Source: Achromobacter sp. UMC46 (GTDB lineage: Bacteria > Pseudomonadota > Gammaproteobacteria > Burkholderiales > Burkholderiaceae_B). Taken from it: a DNA stretch of 64,000 nucleotides. The stretch lies in contig NZ_LZZS01000005.1 in assembly GCF_014170335.1 (NCBI RefSeq), positions 1 through 64,000 of the forward strand, in the 5' to 3' direction. Below the pieces are notes generated by a model. It worked only from the letters and a program-made list of their open reading frames with translations, made no database searches and was not told where the DNA came from. The translations under genes and the position numbers were made by a program. The first letter of the stretch is position 1, and every line of letters starts with the position of its first letter. Positions 1 through 8,478 of the stretch are shown here, piece by piece.

Positions 1-1
1 G

Positions 2-769
2 CCCCGCCCCGTGGCCGCCCCGGCGCCGATCGCCGGCGAGATGTCGATGAAGCGCTCGCGCCCCTCGCAGGCGAACCAGGCCTATGCCGACGCCGCCATG
101 GCCGAGCCGGTGGCCGAAGCCATGGAAGTGTCGACCGCACAGATGCAGACCGACGCCACCAGCGCGTCGTTCCAGATCAAGAATCCGGCCACCGTGGCAT
201 CGGACAATTCATCGCAGCGCGTGGCCATCGCCACCGCCAAGCTGCCGGCCACGCTGCAATACCAGTCCACGCCTGCGCTGCGCGAAGCCGCCTTCCTGAC
301 CGCGCTGGCCAGCAACAACACGGACTTCCCGTTCCTGGCCGGCCCGCTGAACACCTTCCTGGACGACGCTTTCGTGGCGTCCAGCCGCATCAAGGCCGTC
401 ATGCCCGGCGAAAAGGTCGAATTGGCGATGGGCGCGGACGACGGCATTTCCGTCAAACGCCAACTGGTAAACCGCTTTACCGAAGGCACGGGCTTTTCGG
501 GCAGCGGAAAGCGCGTGACCTATGAATACAAGATCACGGTCAAGAACAACAAGGCCACCAAGGAGCAGATCGTGTTCAAGGATCGCCTGCCGGTCTCGCG
601 CAACGAGAAGATCGTGGTCAAGCTGCTGTCGCCCGCCGACCGCGACGTCAAGCGCGAAGAAGACGGCAAGCTGGCCTGGGAATGGGAGCTTGAGCCCGGC
701 AAATCGCGCGAAACGGTGCTGAAGTTCTCGGTCGACTATCCGGGCGACGTCGACGTGTCCGGCATCTGA
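2..769 (+). CDS. DUF4139 domain-containing protein, 3' part (5' end outside window)
   Basis: The reading frame is open to the left edge, so this is the C-terminal 255 or so residues of a longer protein. The last 90 residues, with a run reading TYEYKITVKNNK, then KDRLPVS and a closing WELEPGKS block, have the look of the immunoglobulin-like C-terminal half of DUF4139 (mucoidy-inhibitor A-like) proteins. Family members are usually 500-600 residues, with an N-terminal coiled coil (DUF4140) that would lie upstream of the window. Biochemical role is not known. It converges with the reductase gene on the other strand, with only 7 bases between the stops. Confidence 0.7.
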   Translation, partial: PRPVAAPAPIAGEMSMKRSRPSQANQAYADAAMAEPVAEAMEVSTAQMQTDATSASFQIKNPATVASDNSSQRVAIATAKLPATLQYQSTPALREAAFLTALASNNTDFPFLAGPLNTFLDDAFVASSRIKAVMPGEKVELAMGADDGISVKRQLVNRFTEGTGFSGSGKRVTYEYKITVKNNKATKEQIVFKDRLPVSRNEKIVVKLLSPADRDVKREEDGKLAWEWELEPGKSRETVLKFSVDYPGDVDVSGI

Positions 770-776
770 ACCGCGC

Positions 777-2087
777 CTAGCGCATTTGGAATATTTCCTG
801 GTGGAAGTGCTGGCGCACCGGCATGCCGCGCCGGTGCAGCCCCTGCTTCAATGCGTCGGCAAACCGGGTCGGTCCGCAAAACCAGACTTGGGGCCAGGGA
901 GCCCCGCGCACATGTTCAGCCAGCAAGTCCGCCGCAGTCAACGGCCGCTGCGTATCGCTGAACCTCGTATGCAGCGTCACCCGCGGAATCTGTGCGCATA
1001 GCGTTTCCAGCATTTGAGCGAAAGGCGCATCGGCCTTATTGCGCGCGCAGTAGTACAGCGTCGCCCGGGGCGCGCAGTCGGGCTTGCTGCGCAACGATTC
1101 CAGCCAGGCGATGAATGGCGTCACGCCGATGCCCGCGGCCACCCAGATTTGCGGGCAGCCATCGTCCTGTTGGAAGTCGAAGCAGCCATAAGGCCCCTCT
1201 ACCGTCACCGCCTGCCCCACCTTCAGGCTGGTTTGCAGGCGCCGTGTGTAATCGCCCAGGGCTTTGATCGAAAACCTGACGCGCCCCGTGCCGTCGTCTG
1301 CGCCCGATACCGTAAAGGGGTGCGCGCCTTCGCGGCGGTCGGCCGTCAGAAAGGCGAACTGGCCGGCGCGATGGCGCCAATCGCCCTGGACACTGCAGAC
1401 GAGCGACAGGACATCGCCGGACAAAGGATCGATGGACAGCACCGTGCCCCTGTGCCGCCGGGCGCGGCCGATATTTCCCGTCAACGCCAGAACCGCACAG
1501 GCACTCCCCACGGCCGTCGCCGCCGCCACGAGCCATCCCGCGGGTTGCAGCCACCACGCGGCGGGCGTCAACACTACGCCATGAAACGCGGCCACCAGAA
1601 ACACGACGGCGGCGATGCGGTGGACCTGGCGCCACAGATGATAGGGAAACCGTCGCCATAGCGTAAGCGCCACCACGACCACCAGGATCCAGACCGCCCA
1701 TTCCCCGATGTCCTTGGCGGAACCGCGGAACACGTCAAGCCAAGCGGCCGAGCGCGGCGCCTTGGCTACGGGGTCGAACACCGCAAGCAGCAGCGGCTTG
1801 CCTATTTTGATCAGATAATGCGCTGCGGCAAGCGCTGTCGCCAGGATGCCGCTCCATTTGTGCAAGCGGTACATCTTGTCCAGGCCCCCCATCCGGGACT
1901 CGATCCATTGCGGGCGTACGGCCAGCAGCATGATCAGCGCCATCAACGTGTAAGCGCCCAGGCCCGTCAACAGAATGAGCTGCTCGCGTACGGTCCAGAT
2001 GGTGAGCCCGGTCGGCGGATAGGTCCAGACCGTACCGGCCCAGGCCAACAAGGACAGCACCAGGACGGCGCCAAGCGTGCGTCGCAT
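777..2087 (-). CDS. Ferric reductase-like membrane flavocytochrome (FAD/NAD(P)-binding)
   Basis: A 436-residue protein with about six membrane segments in the first 220 residues, followed by a ferredoxin-reductase module. Histidine pairs H76/H90 and H156/H169 sit in the membrane part with the spacing expected for two b-type hemes. The soluble half shows the flavin motif HPFTVSG, a GPYG turn, the nucleotide motif AAGIGVTPF and a final WFCGP. The family passes electrons from NAD(P)H through FAD and heme across the membrane, for example to ferric iron or oxygen; the acceptor here is unknown. The ATG at 2087 is chosen because GGAGG lies 9 bases upstream; an in-frame ATG at 2186 adds a non-conserved arginine-rich stretch. 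The gene stands alone between two convergent or unrelated neighbours. Confidence 0.82.
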   Translation of the reverse strand: MRRTLGAVLVLSLLAWAGTVWTYPPTGLTIWTVREQLILLTGLGAYTLMALIMLLAVRPQWIESRMGGLDKMYRLHKWSGILATALAAAHYLIKIGKPLLLAVFDPVAKAPRSAAWLDVFRGSAKDIGEWAVWILVVVVALTLWRRFPYHLWRQVHRIAAVVFLVAAFHGVVLTPAAWWLQPAGWLVAAATAVGSACAVLALTGNIGRARRHRGTVLSIDPLSGDVLSLVCSVQGDWRHRAGQFAFLTADRREGAHPFTVSGADDGTGRVRFSIKALGDYTRRLQTSLKVGQAVTVEGPYGCFDFQQDDGCPQIWVAAGIGVTPFIAWLESLRSKPDCAPRATLYYCARNKADAPFAQMLETLCAQIPRVTLHTRFSDTQRPLTAADLLAEHVRGAPWPQVWFCGPTRFADALKQGLHRRGMPVRQHFHQEIFQMR

Positions 2088-2228
2088 CGATTCATCCCTC
2101 CAGGGAACGTCCGAACAAGGCCACCATGGTAGCCCCGTGCGGGCAGTGAATCCGGTGCGTCGCACCCCTACATTGATCCCCATCAATGTCGCCAGGCTTG
2201 CGCGTGAACCGTCGACCCGCCTTCCGCT

Positions 2229-3449
2229 TCAGTGCAGGCGGCAGAAATCGACGAACGCGTCGGCATCCAGCGGCAGGGATAGCCCGTAGCCCTGCGCGAC
2301 GTCGCAGCCCAGCTCGCGCAGCAACTGCACGTCGCGGTCTTGCTCGACGCCCTCGGCCACCACGCGCCGCCCCAGCACGCGGCCCATCTCGATGGCCGCG
2401 GCCACCACCGCGCGCGACGCCGCTTCCCGGTGCATATGCACGATGAAGTCGCGGTCGATCTTCAGTTCGGTGAACGGCATGGCTGAAAACAGCCGCATCG
2501 ACGCGATGCCCGCGCCGAAATCGTCCATCGCCAGTTCAAAGCCCCGCACCCGCAACAGGTTCAGCACCGACGACAGCGCCAGCCAGTCGTTGACGGGCTC
2601 GTCTTCGGTCAATTCGATCTTCACCAGCCGGGCCGGCAACCCCGCCTGCGCCACCCGCTTTTCCAGCAGCGAGGGCAGATCCCGCGAACATAGCGTGGAC
2701 GATGACGCATTGATGGCGACCGGCACCGCGATGTCCTCGGCATGCATGCGCTGCAAGACTTCGATGACGCGATCCAGCACCCGCAGGAACAGCATCCGGT
2801 CCATGCCCAATCGATGCGCGGCCGGCACGAAGTCGGCGGCGGAAATCGGCCCCAGTTCGGGATGGTCCCAACGCGACAGCGCTTCGGCCGCCAACACTTC
2901 GCCCGTCACCAGGCTCATCTGCGGTTGCAGCACGACGCTCATGCCCACGCCGGTGATCAGCGCACGCCCCAGTTCAGCCTCGATCACATCGCGCCGGACG
3001 GACTGCTGGCGGGGCGAGGACACGTCTTCGGCGGACAAAAGCGCGGTCTTGATCGCCTGCTGCATCGACGTGCGGGATACGGGCTTGGACAAGGCCTGCG
3101 CCGACGGGCAGCCCGCCTGCAGCGCCAGCCGCACGTGCGATTGCAGCAGCTCGTCGCTCAGGCTGCTGATCCAGATGATGGGCGGCATGGCTTTCACCCG
3201 GCCGACATCGACCAGGCGCCGCAGCTCGTTGGGCAAATGGGTGCCGTCGCCGTCGCCCATGACGATGTCGCTGATCACCAGGTCATAGAATTGGCGCCCC
3301 AGCGCGCTGACGGCCTCGGTGCTGCTTCCCACGCCCGCGACTCGGCGATATCCCAACGCCAGCAGCATGTTCTGCAAGTAGGCGCGCTCGACTGGATGGT
3401 CTTCGACCAGAAGAATTCGTCGAGCGGCTCCGGCGTCGGTTTTAGGCAT
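2229..3449 (-). CDS. Response regulator with EAL phosphodiesterase output
   Basis: 406 residues: a receiver domain (about 10-130; acidic pair E16/D17, phospho-acceptor D61, K122) joined to an EAL domain (about 165-400). The catalytic set looks complete: E189-A190-L191, N247, ELTE at 279-282, DD at 309-310, K330, E366 and a QGYGLSLP loop near 386. It should therefore hydrolyse cyclic di-GMP to pGpG in a phosphorylation-dependent way. No GGDEF domain is present. No histidine kinase is encoded beside it, so the input is unknown. Start ATG at 3449. The domain order resembles RocR/PvrR-type regulators of Pseudomonas, but orthology was not tested. Confidence 0.88.
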   Translation of the reverse strand: MPKTDAGAARRILLVEDHPVERAYLQNMLLALGYRRVAGVGSSTEAVSALGRQFYDLVISDIVMGDGDGTHLPNELRRLVDVGRVKAMPPIIWISSLSDELLQSHVRLALQAGCPSAQALSKPVSRTSMQQAIKTALLSAEDVSSPRQQSVRRDVIEAELGRALITGVGMSVVLQPQMSLVTGEVLAAEALSRWDHPELGPISAADFVPAAHRLGMDRMLFLRVLDRVIEVLQRMHAEDIAVPVAINASSSTLCSRDLPSLLEKRVAQAGLPARLVKIELTEDEPVNDWLALSSVLNLLRVRGFELAMDDFGAGIASMRLFSAMPFTELKIDRDFIVHMHREAASRAVVAAAIEMGRVLGRRVVAEGVEQDRDVQLLRELGCDVAQGYGLSLPLDADAFVDFCRLH

Positions 3450-3732
3450 TACGTTCCGTCCTAGCTTATAGGGCGGGCCTTTGCAGGCGGCCGCTTGAAA
3501 TCCCTGGACTCAATCCTACGGCATCTGAAGGGGATCTGTCGTCATCGGCAACGGGTTAGTGCCATTTCCTTGCCGATAGGCGTAGGTTTGAGAAAGTCTT
3601 CCGCCGATAGGCTCGGCCCGTTACCCGGCCGCAACGCCCGGCCTCGCCCAGACGGACGCCATCGCCCGGCGCACCTGCCCGCCACCGGTGCGATAATGGC
3701 TGTCTTTACGCATCTACGGCACGGAGCATCCC
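3450..3732 (+). promoter_or_regulatory. Intergenic region with candidate extended -10 promoter for the DAHP synthase
   Basis: No gene is seen in these 283 bases between two divergent genes. An extended -10 element (TGCGATAAT at 3689-3697) would start a transcript near 3704, about 29 bases before the TTG start of the DAHP synthase. The decamer GCCGATAGGC occurs at 3572-3581 and again at 3603-3612, and ATCGGCAA at 3544-3551 is inverted at 3570-3577; these could be protein-binding sites, but nothing identifies the binder. Confidence 0.35.
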
Positions 3733-4860
3733 TTGACCCGCATTGACGACCCCCAGCACGACCGCGAGGTCGGCACGGCCGACTCGACCCAGGACAACAC
3801 ACGCACCGACGACACGCGCATCAGCGCCGTGCGTCCGCTGATTTCGCCCGCGCTGCTCCAGGACGAACTGCCCGTTTCCCCCGCCATCCAGACGCTGGTC
3901 GAAGACAGCCGCGCCCAGATCGCCGACGTCCTGCATGGCCGCGACGACCGCCTGCTGATCGTGGTCGGCCCCTGCTCCATCCACGATCATGGCCAGGCGA
4001 TGGAATACGCCCGCCAGTTGCGCGCCGCCGTGGACCAGCACAAGAACGACCTGCTGATCGTCATGCGCGTCTACTTTGAAAAGCCCCGCACCACTGTCGG
4101 CTGGAAGGGCTACATCAACGACCCGCGCCTGGACGGCAGCTTCCGCATCAACGAAGGCTTGCGCCGCGCCCGCGAACTGCTGCTGGACATCAGCGGCCTG
4201 GGCCTGCCGATCGCCACCGAGTTCCTGGACTTGCTCAGCCCGCAATACATCGCCGACCTGATCGCCTGGGGCGCCATCGGCGCGCGCACCACCGAAAGCC
4301 CCAGCCACCGCCAACTGAGCTCGGGTCTGAGCTGCCCGCTGGGCTTCAAGAACGGCACCGACGGCGGCGTGCAGATCGCGGCGGACGCCATGGTGGCCGC
4401 CAGCGCCAAGCACGCCTTCATGGGCATGACCAAGATGGGCATGGCCGCCATTTTCGAGACCCGCGGCAACCAGGACACCCATGTGATCCTGCGCGGCGGC
4501 AAGCAAGGCCCCAATTACGACGCCGCCAGCGTGGACGCCTGTTGCGCCGCCCTGCGCGCCGCGGGCCAGCGTGAGCAGGTCATGATCGACTGCTCGCACG
4601 CCAACTCCAACAAATCCCACCTGCGCCAGATCGACGTGGCCAACGACATCGCCGCGCAACTCGCCCAAGGCGATGCGCGCATCACTGGCGTCATGATCGA
4701 AAGCCATCTTGAAGAAGGCCGCCAGGACTTGAAGCCCGGCCAACCGCTGCGCCACGGCGTGTCCATCACCGACGCCTGCCTGGGCTGGTCCCAGACGGAA
4801 CCGGTGCTGGACACCCTGGCGCTCGCCGTGCGCAAGCGCCGAGAAAAGGCGTCGGCCTGA
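3733..4860 (+). CDS. aroG: 3-deoxy-7-phosphoheptulonate synthase (class I, AroG/AroF type)
   Basis: Condenses phosphoenolpyruvate and erythrose 4-phosphate into DAHP, the first step of the shikimate pathway. 375 residues, close to the usual 350-370. The hallmark VVGPCSIHDH lies near residue 80; the phosphate and metal-binding stretches ARTTESPSHRQLSSGLS, DCSHANS and the C-terminal ESHLEEGRQ and GVSITDACLGW blocks are all present. The first 30 residues are a variable polar extension. A TTG start is chosen because no ATG is available in frame and GGAG sits 6 bases upstream. Which aromatic amino acid inhibits the enzyme cannot be told from sequence by eye. Confidence 0.93.
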   Translation: MTRIDDPQHDREVGTADSTQDNTRTDDTRISAVRPLISPALLQDELPVSPAIQTLVEDSRAQIADVLHGRDDRLLIVVGPCSIHDHGQAMEYARQLRAAVDQHKNDLLIVMRVYFEKPRTTVGWKGYINDPRLDGSFRINEGLRRARELLLDISGLGLPIATEFLDLLSPQYIADLIAWGAIGARTTESPSHRQLSSGLSCPLGFKNGTDGGVQIAADAMVAASAKHAFMGMTKMGMAAIFETRGNQDTHVILRGGKQGPNYDAASVDACCAALRAAGQREQVMIDCSHANSNKSHLRQIDVANDIAAQLAQGDARITGVMIESHLEEGRQDLKPGQPLRHGVSITDACLGWSQTEPVLDTLALAVRKRREKASA

Positions 4861-4869
4861 GCCTGCGCG

Positions 4870-6108
4870 TCAACGGCGCAAGCCATAAGGCGCCGGATCG
4901 AACTCCGGCGCCTGCCCCGTGATCAGGCTGGCCAGCAGCTTGCCCGTCACCGGGCCCAGCGTGAAGCCGTGGTGCGCATGGCCGAACGCCATCCATAACC
5001 CGGCATGCCGGGGCGCTGGCCCGATCACCGGGCGCATGTCAGGCATGCACGGCCGGCAACCCATCCACGGTTCGTGCTCGACCGCGGCGCCCAGCGGCAG
5101 CAACTGCCCCGCCAACACCCGCGTGCGCTGGATCTGAATCGGCGACGGCGGCGCATCGCGCGCGGCGAACTCCGCGCCGGTCGTCAGCCGCACGCCCAGC
5201 GTCATCGGCGTTACGACGAATCCGCTTTCGATATCCGCTACCGGGTGCGACAAGGCCGCCCCGTCTTCCAGCGCGAAGTGCTGGTGGTAGCCCCGCTTGA
5301 CCGCCATCGGGATGCGATAGCCCAGCGGACGCAAAACGTCGGGCGACCAGGGCCCCAACGCCACGACTACGTCGCGGGCCTCGATCACCCCATCGTCGCC
5401 TTGGACCTGCCAGCCCTTGCCCGGCGCCGCTTTCAGGCTGCGCGCGTCGCCGCGCGCCAGGTGCCCGCCGCGCTGCTGGAACAAGGCGGCATAGCCCCGC
5501 GTCACGGCGCCGGGATCCGACACGTTGACCGGATCCAGCCAGTGCACCGCCCCCACCATCCGCGCCGACAGCGACGGTTCCAGCGCCGACAGCGCCTGCC
5601 GGTCCAGCACACGGTAGTTCAGCCCATAGGACGCCAACGCATCGGCCTCGGCGATGGCGCGCGCCAGGCCCGCCTCGGTGCGCACGCCGTCGATCCAGCC
5701 GTTGCGCCGGAACAGGTGCGAAAGCTGCGCATCGTCCTTCAAAGCATCGTGCTCCGCCACGCTGCGCTCGATCAGCGGCAGCATCGCATCCGCCGCACGG
5801 GCCAGCCGCGCGGGCGAGGAATGCCACCAGTAGCGCAGCAGCCAGGGCGCCACGCGCGGCAGGAAGCGCGGATGGTAGCTGACGTCCGGCGTATTGTTCC
5901 GCGCATAACGCCACAGGCTGCGCCAATCGCGCGGAAAGGCATAGGGGATGACGCTGGCGCGTTCGATCAGGCCGGCATTGCCGTAGCTGGTCTCCTCGCC
6001 CGGACCGCGCCGGTCCAGCAACGTGACGGAACGGCCGCGCGCCACCAGATGCAGCGCCGTGCAGACCCCGACGATGCCCGCCCCAAGAACCACAACGTCT
6101 GTTTTCAT
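4870..6108 (-). CDS. D-amino-acid dehydrogenase-like FAD oxidoreductase
   Basis: 412 residues of the DAO/DadA family. The N-terminus MKTDVVVLGAGIVGVCTA is a Rossmann dinucleotide fold for FAD; RRGPGEETSYGNAG follows as in DadA proteins. A C-terminal GLWMAFGHAHHGFTLGP closes the FAD site. Members oxidise D-amino acids to keto acids, passing electrons to the respiratory chain, though substrate varies widely in this family. The ATG at 6108 fits the start of the FAD motif; the frame stays open further upstream only because of high GC. The gene converges with the DAHP synthase (9 bases between stops) and diverges from the acetyltransferase. Confidence 0.82.
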   Translation of the reverse strand: MKTDVVVLGAGIVGVCTALHLVARGRSVTLLDRRGPGEETSYGNAGLIERASVIPYAFPRDWRSLWRYARNNTPDVSYHPRFLPRVAPWLLRYWWHSSPARLARAADAMLPLIERSVAEHDALKDDAQLSHLFRRNGWIDGVRTEAGLARAIAEADALASYGLNYRVLDRQALSALEPSLSARMVGAVHWLDPVNVSDPGAVTRGYAALFQQRGGHLARGDARSLKAAPGKGWQVQGDDGVIEARDVVVALGPWSPDVLRPLGYRIPMAVKRGYHQHFALEDGAALSHPVADIESGFVVTPMTLGVRLTTGAEFAARDAPPSPIQIQRTRVLAGQLLPLGAAVEHEPWMGCRPCMPDMRPVIGPAPRHAGLWMAFGHAHHGFTLGPVTGKLLASLITGQAPEFDPAPYGLRR

Positions 6109-6198
6109 GCGCCGGATTCTGCGCCAGGCGCCCGTGTTCGGCAAGCATGCGCACGCGTAGAATCCAACGCTGTCCATCGCCGACCCCGGAACTTCGAC

Positions 6199-6798
6199 AT
6201 GCCTCTTCCCTTGCTGCAGCCCGTCACACTCCAAGGCGACGTCGTGCGCCTGGAACCCCTTGCCATCGGCCACGCCGACGCCCTGGCCCGCATCGGCCTG
6301 CATCCCGAACTGTGGCGCCTGCAGCCCGAACCCGTGGCGACGGCGCAAGACATGCGCCGCTACGTCGACCGCGCACTGGCCGGCCAACGCGAAGGCGCCT
6401 GTCTGCCGTTTGTCATCGTGCAGCAACGCTCCGGGCAGATCATCGGCGCCACGCGCTATATGGATCTCGCGCTGGCCCACCATCGGCTGGAAATCGGCGC
6501 GACGTGGCTGACGCCCGCGGTCCAGCGCTCCGGCGCGAATACCGAAGCGAAATTTCTGTTGTTGCAGCACGCCTTTGAAACAATTGGTATCATACGCGTC
6601 GTCTTCAAAACGGAGCTGGGCAATACGCAATCGCGGCAAGCCATTCTTCGTATCGGCGGCGTCGAAGAAGGTGTGTTCCGCAAGCACCTGATCGCGCAGT
6701 CGGGACGCACCCGCGACATGGTCTATTACGCCATCCTCGACGAGGACTGGCCGTCGGTTAAAGCGCGCCTGCTGGCGCGCATGCGCCGCCCGCAATAG
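6199..6798 (+). CDS. GNAT family N-acetyltransferase (RimJ/RimL-like)
   Basis: 199 residues. The pattern of LEPLAIGHADAL near the N-terminus, an IGATRYMDLALAHHRLEIGATWL strand pair, and a FETIGIIRVVFKTELGNTQSRQAILRIGG block matches RimL-like GNAT acetyltransferases that move an acetyl group from acetyl-CoA to a protein N-terminus or a small amine. The NTQSRQAILRIG stretch corresponds to the usual N-x-x-S-x-x-A-x-x-x-G segment after the acetyl-CoA loop. Start ATG at 6199 has only a weak GGA upstream. Substrate is unknown; it is transcribed away from the flavoenzyme gene across a 90-base gap. Confidence 0.8.
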   Translation: MPLPLLQPVTLQGDVVRLEPLAIGHADALARIGLHPELWRLQPEPVATAQDMRRYVDRALAGQREGACLPFVIVQQRSGQIIGATRYMDLALAHHRLEIGATWLTPAVQRSGANTEAKFLLLQHAFETIGIIRVVFKTELGNTQSRQAILRIGGVEEGVFRKHLIAQSGRTRDMVYYAILDEDWPSVKARLLARMRRPQ

Positions 6799-6914
6799 CA
6801 TCGCGCGTTACGCTCTTTTCGCAGCCGGCCCCGCGTTCGCAAGAACCGGGCCCGTTACCGCACGACTGGCGGGCCGACGGCGCTTTTGCCTTCGCCGCCC
6901 TTTTCAAATCAGGT

Positions 6915-7409
6915 ATGGACCCCTCTCCTCTCGTCCCGATCGCGATCTCCCAGGCGCGCCCCAGCATTTTCATCTACACGGAAGAACAGCGGGGCAACCA
7001 GCTGGTCGAATCGCTTGTCATCGGCATGCTGTCCGATGTGTCGGGCTCGGACAAGCTTGTCGTGGTGCAAGATCCGCACAGCGGCCTGAAGTTCATCTAC
7101 CGGGTCGACCACGAAAGCAGCAACCTGGACGCCGCCGCCATCACCGAGCAGGAACCGGCGGCCTTCAACGGCAAGACATCGGTGCAGATCAACGCCATGT
7201 CGTACCGGCTGGGCACCGTCGAGAACGCCATGAAACTGCTGCGCGGCAAAACGCAATGGATCCAGGACAAGGGCGCGGTGCTGTCGGTGCTGTTGCAAAA
7301 CGCCGCGGCCCGCAAGACCCGGTTCTCGTCGGCGCGCATCGAACGCGACCGCATGCGCAAGGTGCCGCAAGGCGTGCCTGTGGAGTACCTGCCTACATCA
7401 ATCGGATAG
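6915..7409 (+). CDS. Protein of unknown function, 164 residues
   Basis: I do not recognise this protein. It is soluble, with no signal peptide or membrane segment, and has codon use like its neighbours. An N-terminal half rich in beta-forming runs (PSIFIYTEEQR, DKLVVVQDPHSGLKFIYRVDH) precedes a helical half with several basic residues (SSARIERDRMRKVPQG). The ATG at 6915 lies only one base after AGG, so the ribosome site is poor and the true start could be different. It is followed directly by the inverted DnaA-box hairpin. It could be a family limited to Alcaligenaceae. Confidence 0.6.
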   Translation: MDPSPLVPIAISQARPSIFIYTEEQRGNQLVESLVIGMLSDVSGSDKLVVVQDPHSGLKFIYRVDHESSNLDAAAITEQEPAAFNGKTSVQINAMSYRLGTVENAMKLLRGKTQWIQDKGAVLSVLLQNAAARKTRFSSARIERDRMRKVPQGVPVEYLPTSIG

Positions 7410-7748
7410 CGCCAGCCGGACGGGTCTTATCCACAATTTCTGTGGATAAGACGCGCCCCGAGGCACGGCATGCGGCCGTTCGGGCGATGGCGCACGGGCT
7501 GGTCATTTTTTGATCAACCCCGATTTCTTTCGCTGGCGGATGCCATCCCCCGATGTTGCCGCGCCGCCGCAATCGGGGATGATGATATTCTCGCAAGCGC
7601 CAACGATACAAAACGTATCACGCCCCGTCCGACCGTGCGCCCGCGAGCATCGGACTCCCCCAGATAAGAAGCCGTAGCACATGACAAGAGCGAAAAACGT
7701 GCTTGCCCTTGGAGCGCCTCGCATGCAAGCGCGGGGGTGTACCGCGCC
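7410..7748. other. Gene-free gap with several inverted repeats
   Basis: No gene is seen in these 339 bases. Besides the DnaA-box hairpin annotated separately, CCCCGATT occurs at 7518-7525 and in inverse at 7571-7578, with another CCCCGAT at 7548-7554. A GATAC / GTATC inverted repeat with a 5-base spacer lies at 7605-7619. These sit in the upstream region of the orphan response regulator and may be its operators, which is inference. Confidence 0.4.
7424..7452. repeat. Perfect inverted repeat carrying two face-to-face DnaA boxes
   Basis: GTCTTATCCACA (7424-7435) is repeated in perfect inverse as 7441-7452 around a 5-base ATTTC loop. Each arm contains TTATCCACA, the strict DnaA box, on opposite strands (7427-7435 and 7441-7449). 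As RNA it would form a 12-bp hairpin only 14 bases after a stop codon, but no T-run follows, so it is not a classic intrinsic terminator. Confidence 0.65.
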
Positions 7749-8468
7749 GTGACGATCATCATCGTCGACGACCACGGAGACTGGCGCGACACCATCGCCG
7801 AGTACATCCAGGATCTTGCCCTGGACAAAGCCATCCTCACGGCAGGTTCGCTGGCCGAGCTGGATCAACTGCTGCTGACGGTGACGCCCGGCATCCTGGT
7901 GCTGGACGCCATGCTGCCCGACGGCGACGCGCTGACCCGCGTGTCGCACCTGCGCACGACCTATCCGTCGATGGGCATCATCATGCTGACGGGGCGGCTG
8001 CTCAGCGAAGACAAGGTGTCCGGCCTGAGCCTGGGCGCCGACCACTACCTGACCAAACCCGTCAACCTGGCCGAGCTGGGCGCGACGCTCGTGTCGCTGT
8101 CGCGGCGGTTGCGCGTCGTGCCGCCCCCGGCGGGCGACGACCCGCAGTCCGACGCCTGGCGTTTCGACCCCGCGCGCCGGACGCTGCTGTCGCCCGCCCG
8201 GGTCTGCGTCGACATCACCGATACCGAGAGCCGGCTGATCGGCGCATTGATTCAGGCCGCGCCGCTGCCCTTGTCGCGCGGCCGGCTGGTCGAAGCGCTG
8301 GGCGCCAGCACCGATGCCTACGACACCCATCGGCTGGACGCCCACATGCACCGGCTGCGCCGCAAGCTGCGGGCCCAGGCCGGCGGCGACATGGGCATCC
8401 GCACCGTGTATGGCGTAGGCTACGTCTGCACCACGCCGGTGCAGATCGTCGGCAACCTCAAGCCCTGA
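7749..8468 (+). CDS. Orphan OmpR-type response regulator
   Basis: 239 residues: receiver domain (acidic pair D7/D8, phospho-acceptor D53 in LVLDAMLPDGD, K103 in LTKPVN) plus a winged-helix DNA-binding domain ending in IRTVYGVGYVC, as in OmpR/PhoB proteins. It should bind DNA when phosphorylated. The first GTG (7737) or the second (7749) may be used; the second is preferred because GGGGG at 7733-7737 then has a workable 11-base spacing and the protein begins directly with MTIIIVDDH. No kinase gene is adjacent. It is followed after 10 bases by the CitE-like lyase gene and may share its transcript. Confidence 0.85.
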   Translation: MTIIIVDDHGDWRDTIAEYIQDLALDKAILTAGSLAELDQLLLTVTPGILVLDAMLPDGDALTRVSHLRTTYPSMGIIMLTGRLLSEDKVSGLSLGADHYLTKPVNLAELGATLVSLSRRLRVVPPPAGDDPQSDAWRFDPARRTLLSPARVCVDITDTESRLIGALIQAAPLPLSRGRLVEALGASTDAYDTHRLDAHMHRLRRKLRAQAGGDMGIRTVYGVGYVCTTPVQIVGNLKP

Positions 8469-8478
8469 CAGGCCTCTT

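Noticed and set aside
3572..3612. Direct repeat GCCGATAGGC as an operator pair
   Set aside because: Only two copies with no symmetry and no adjacent regulator; noted in the intergenic entry but not promoted.
5005..6198. Upstream open extension of the acetyltransferase frame
   Set aside because: It is antisense to the flavoenzyme gene, is arginine/proline-rich and has no recognisable domain.
6109..6801. Upstream open extension of the D-amino-acid dehydrogenase frame
   Set aside because: It is antisense to the acetyltransferase gene and lacks any FAD-family residues; the FAD motif begins at the ATG at 6108.
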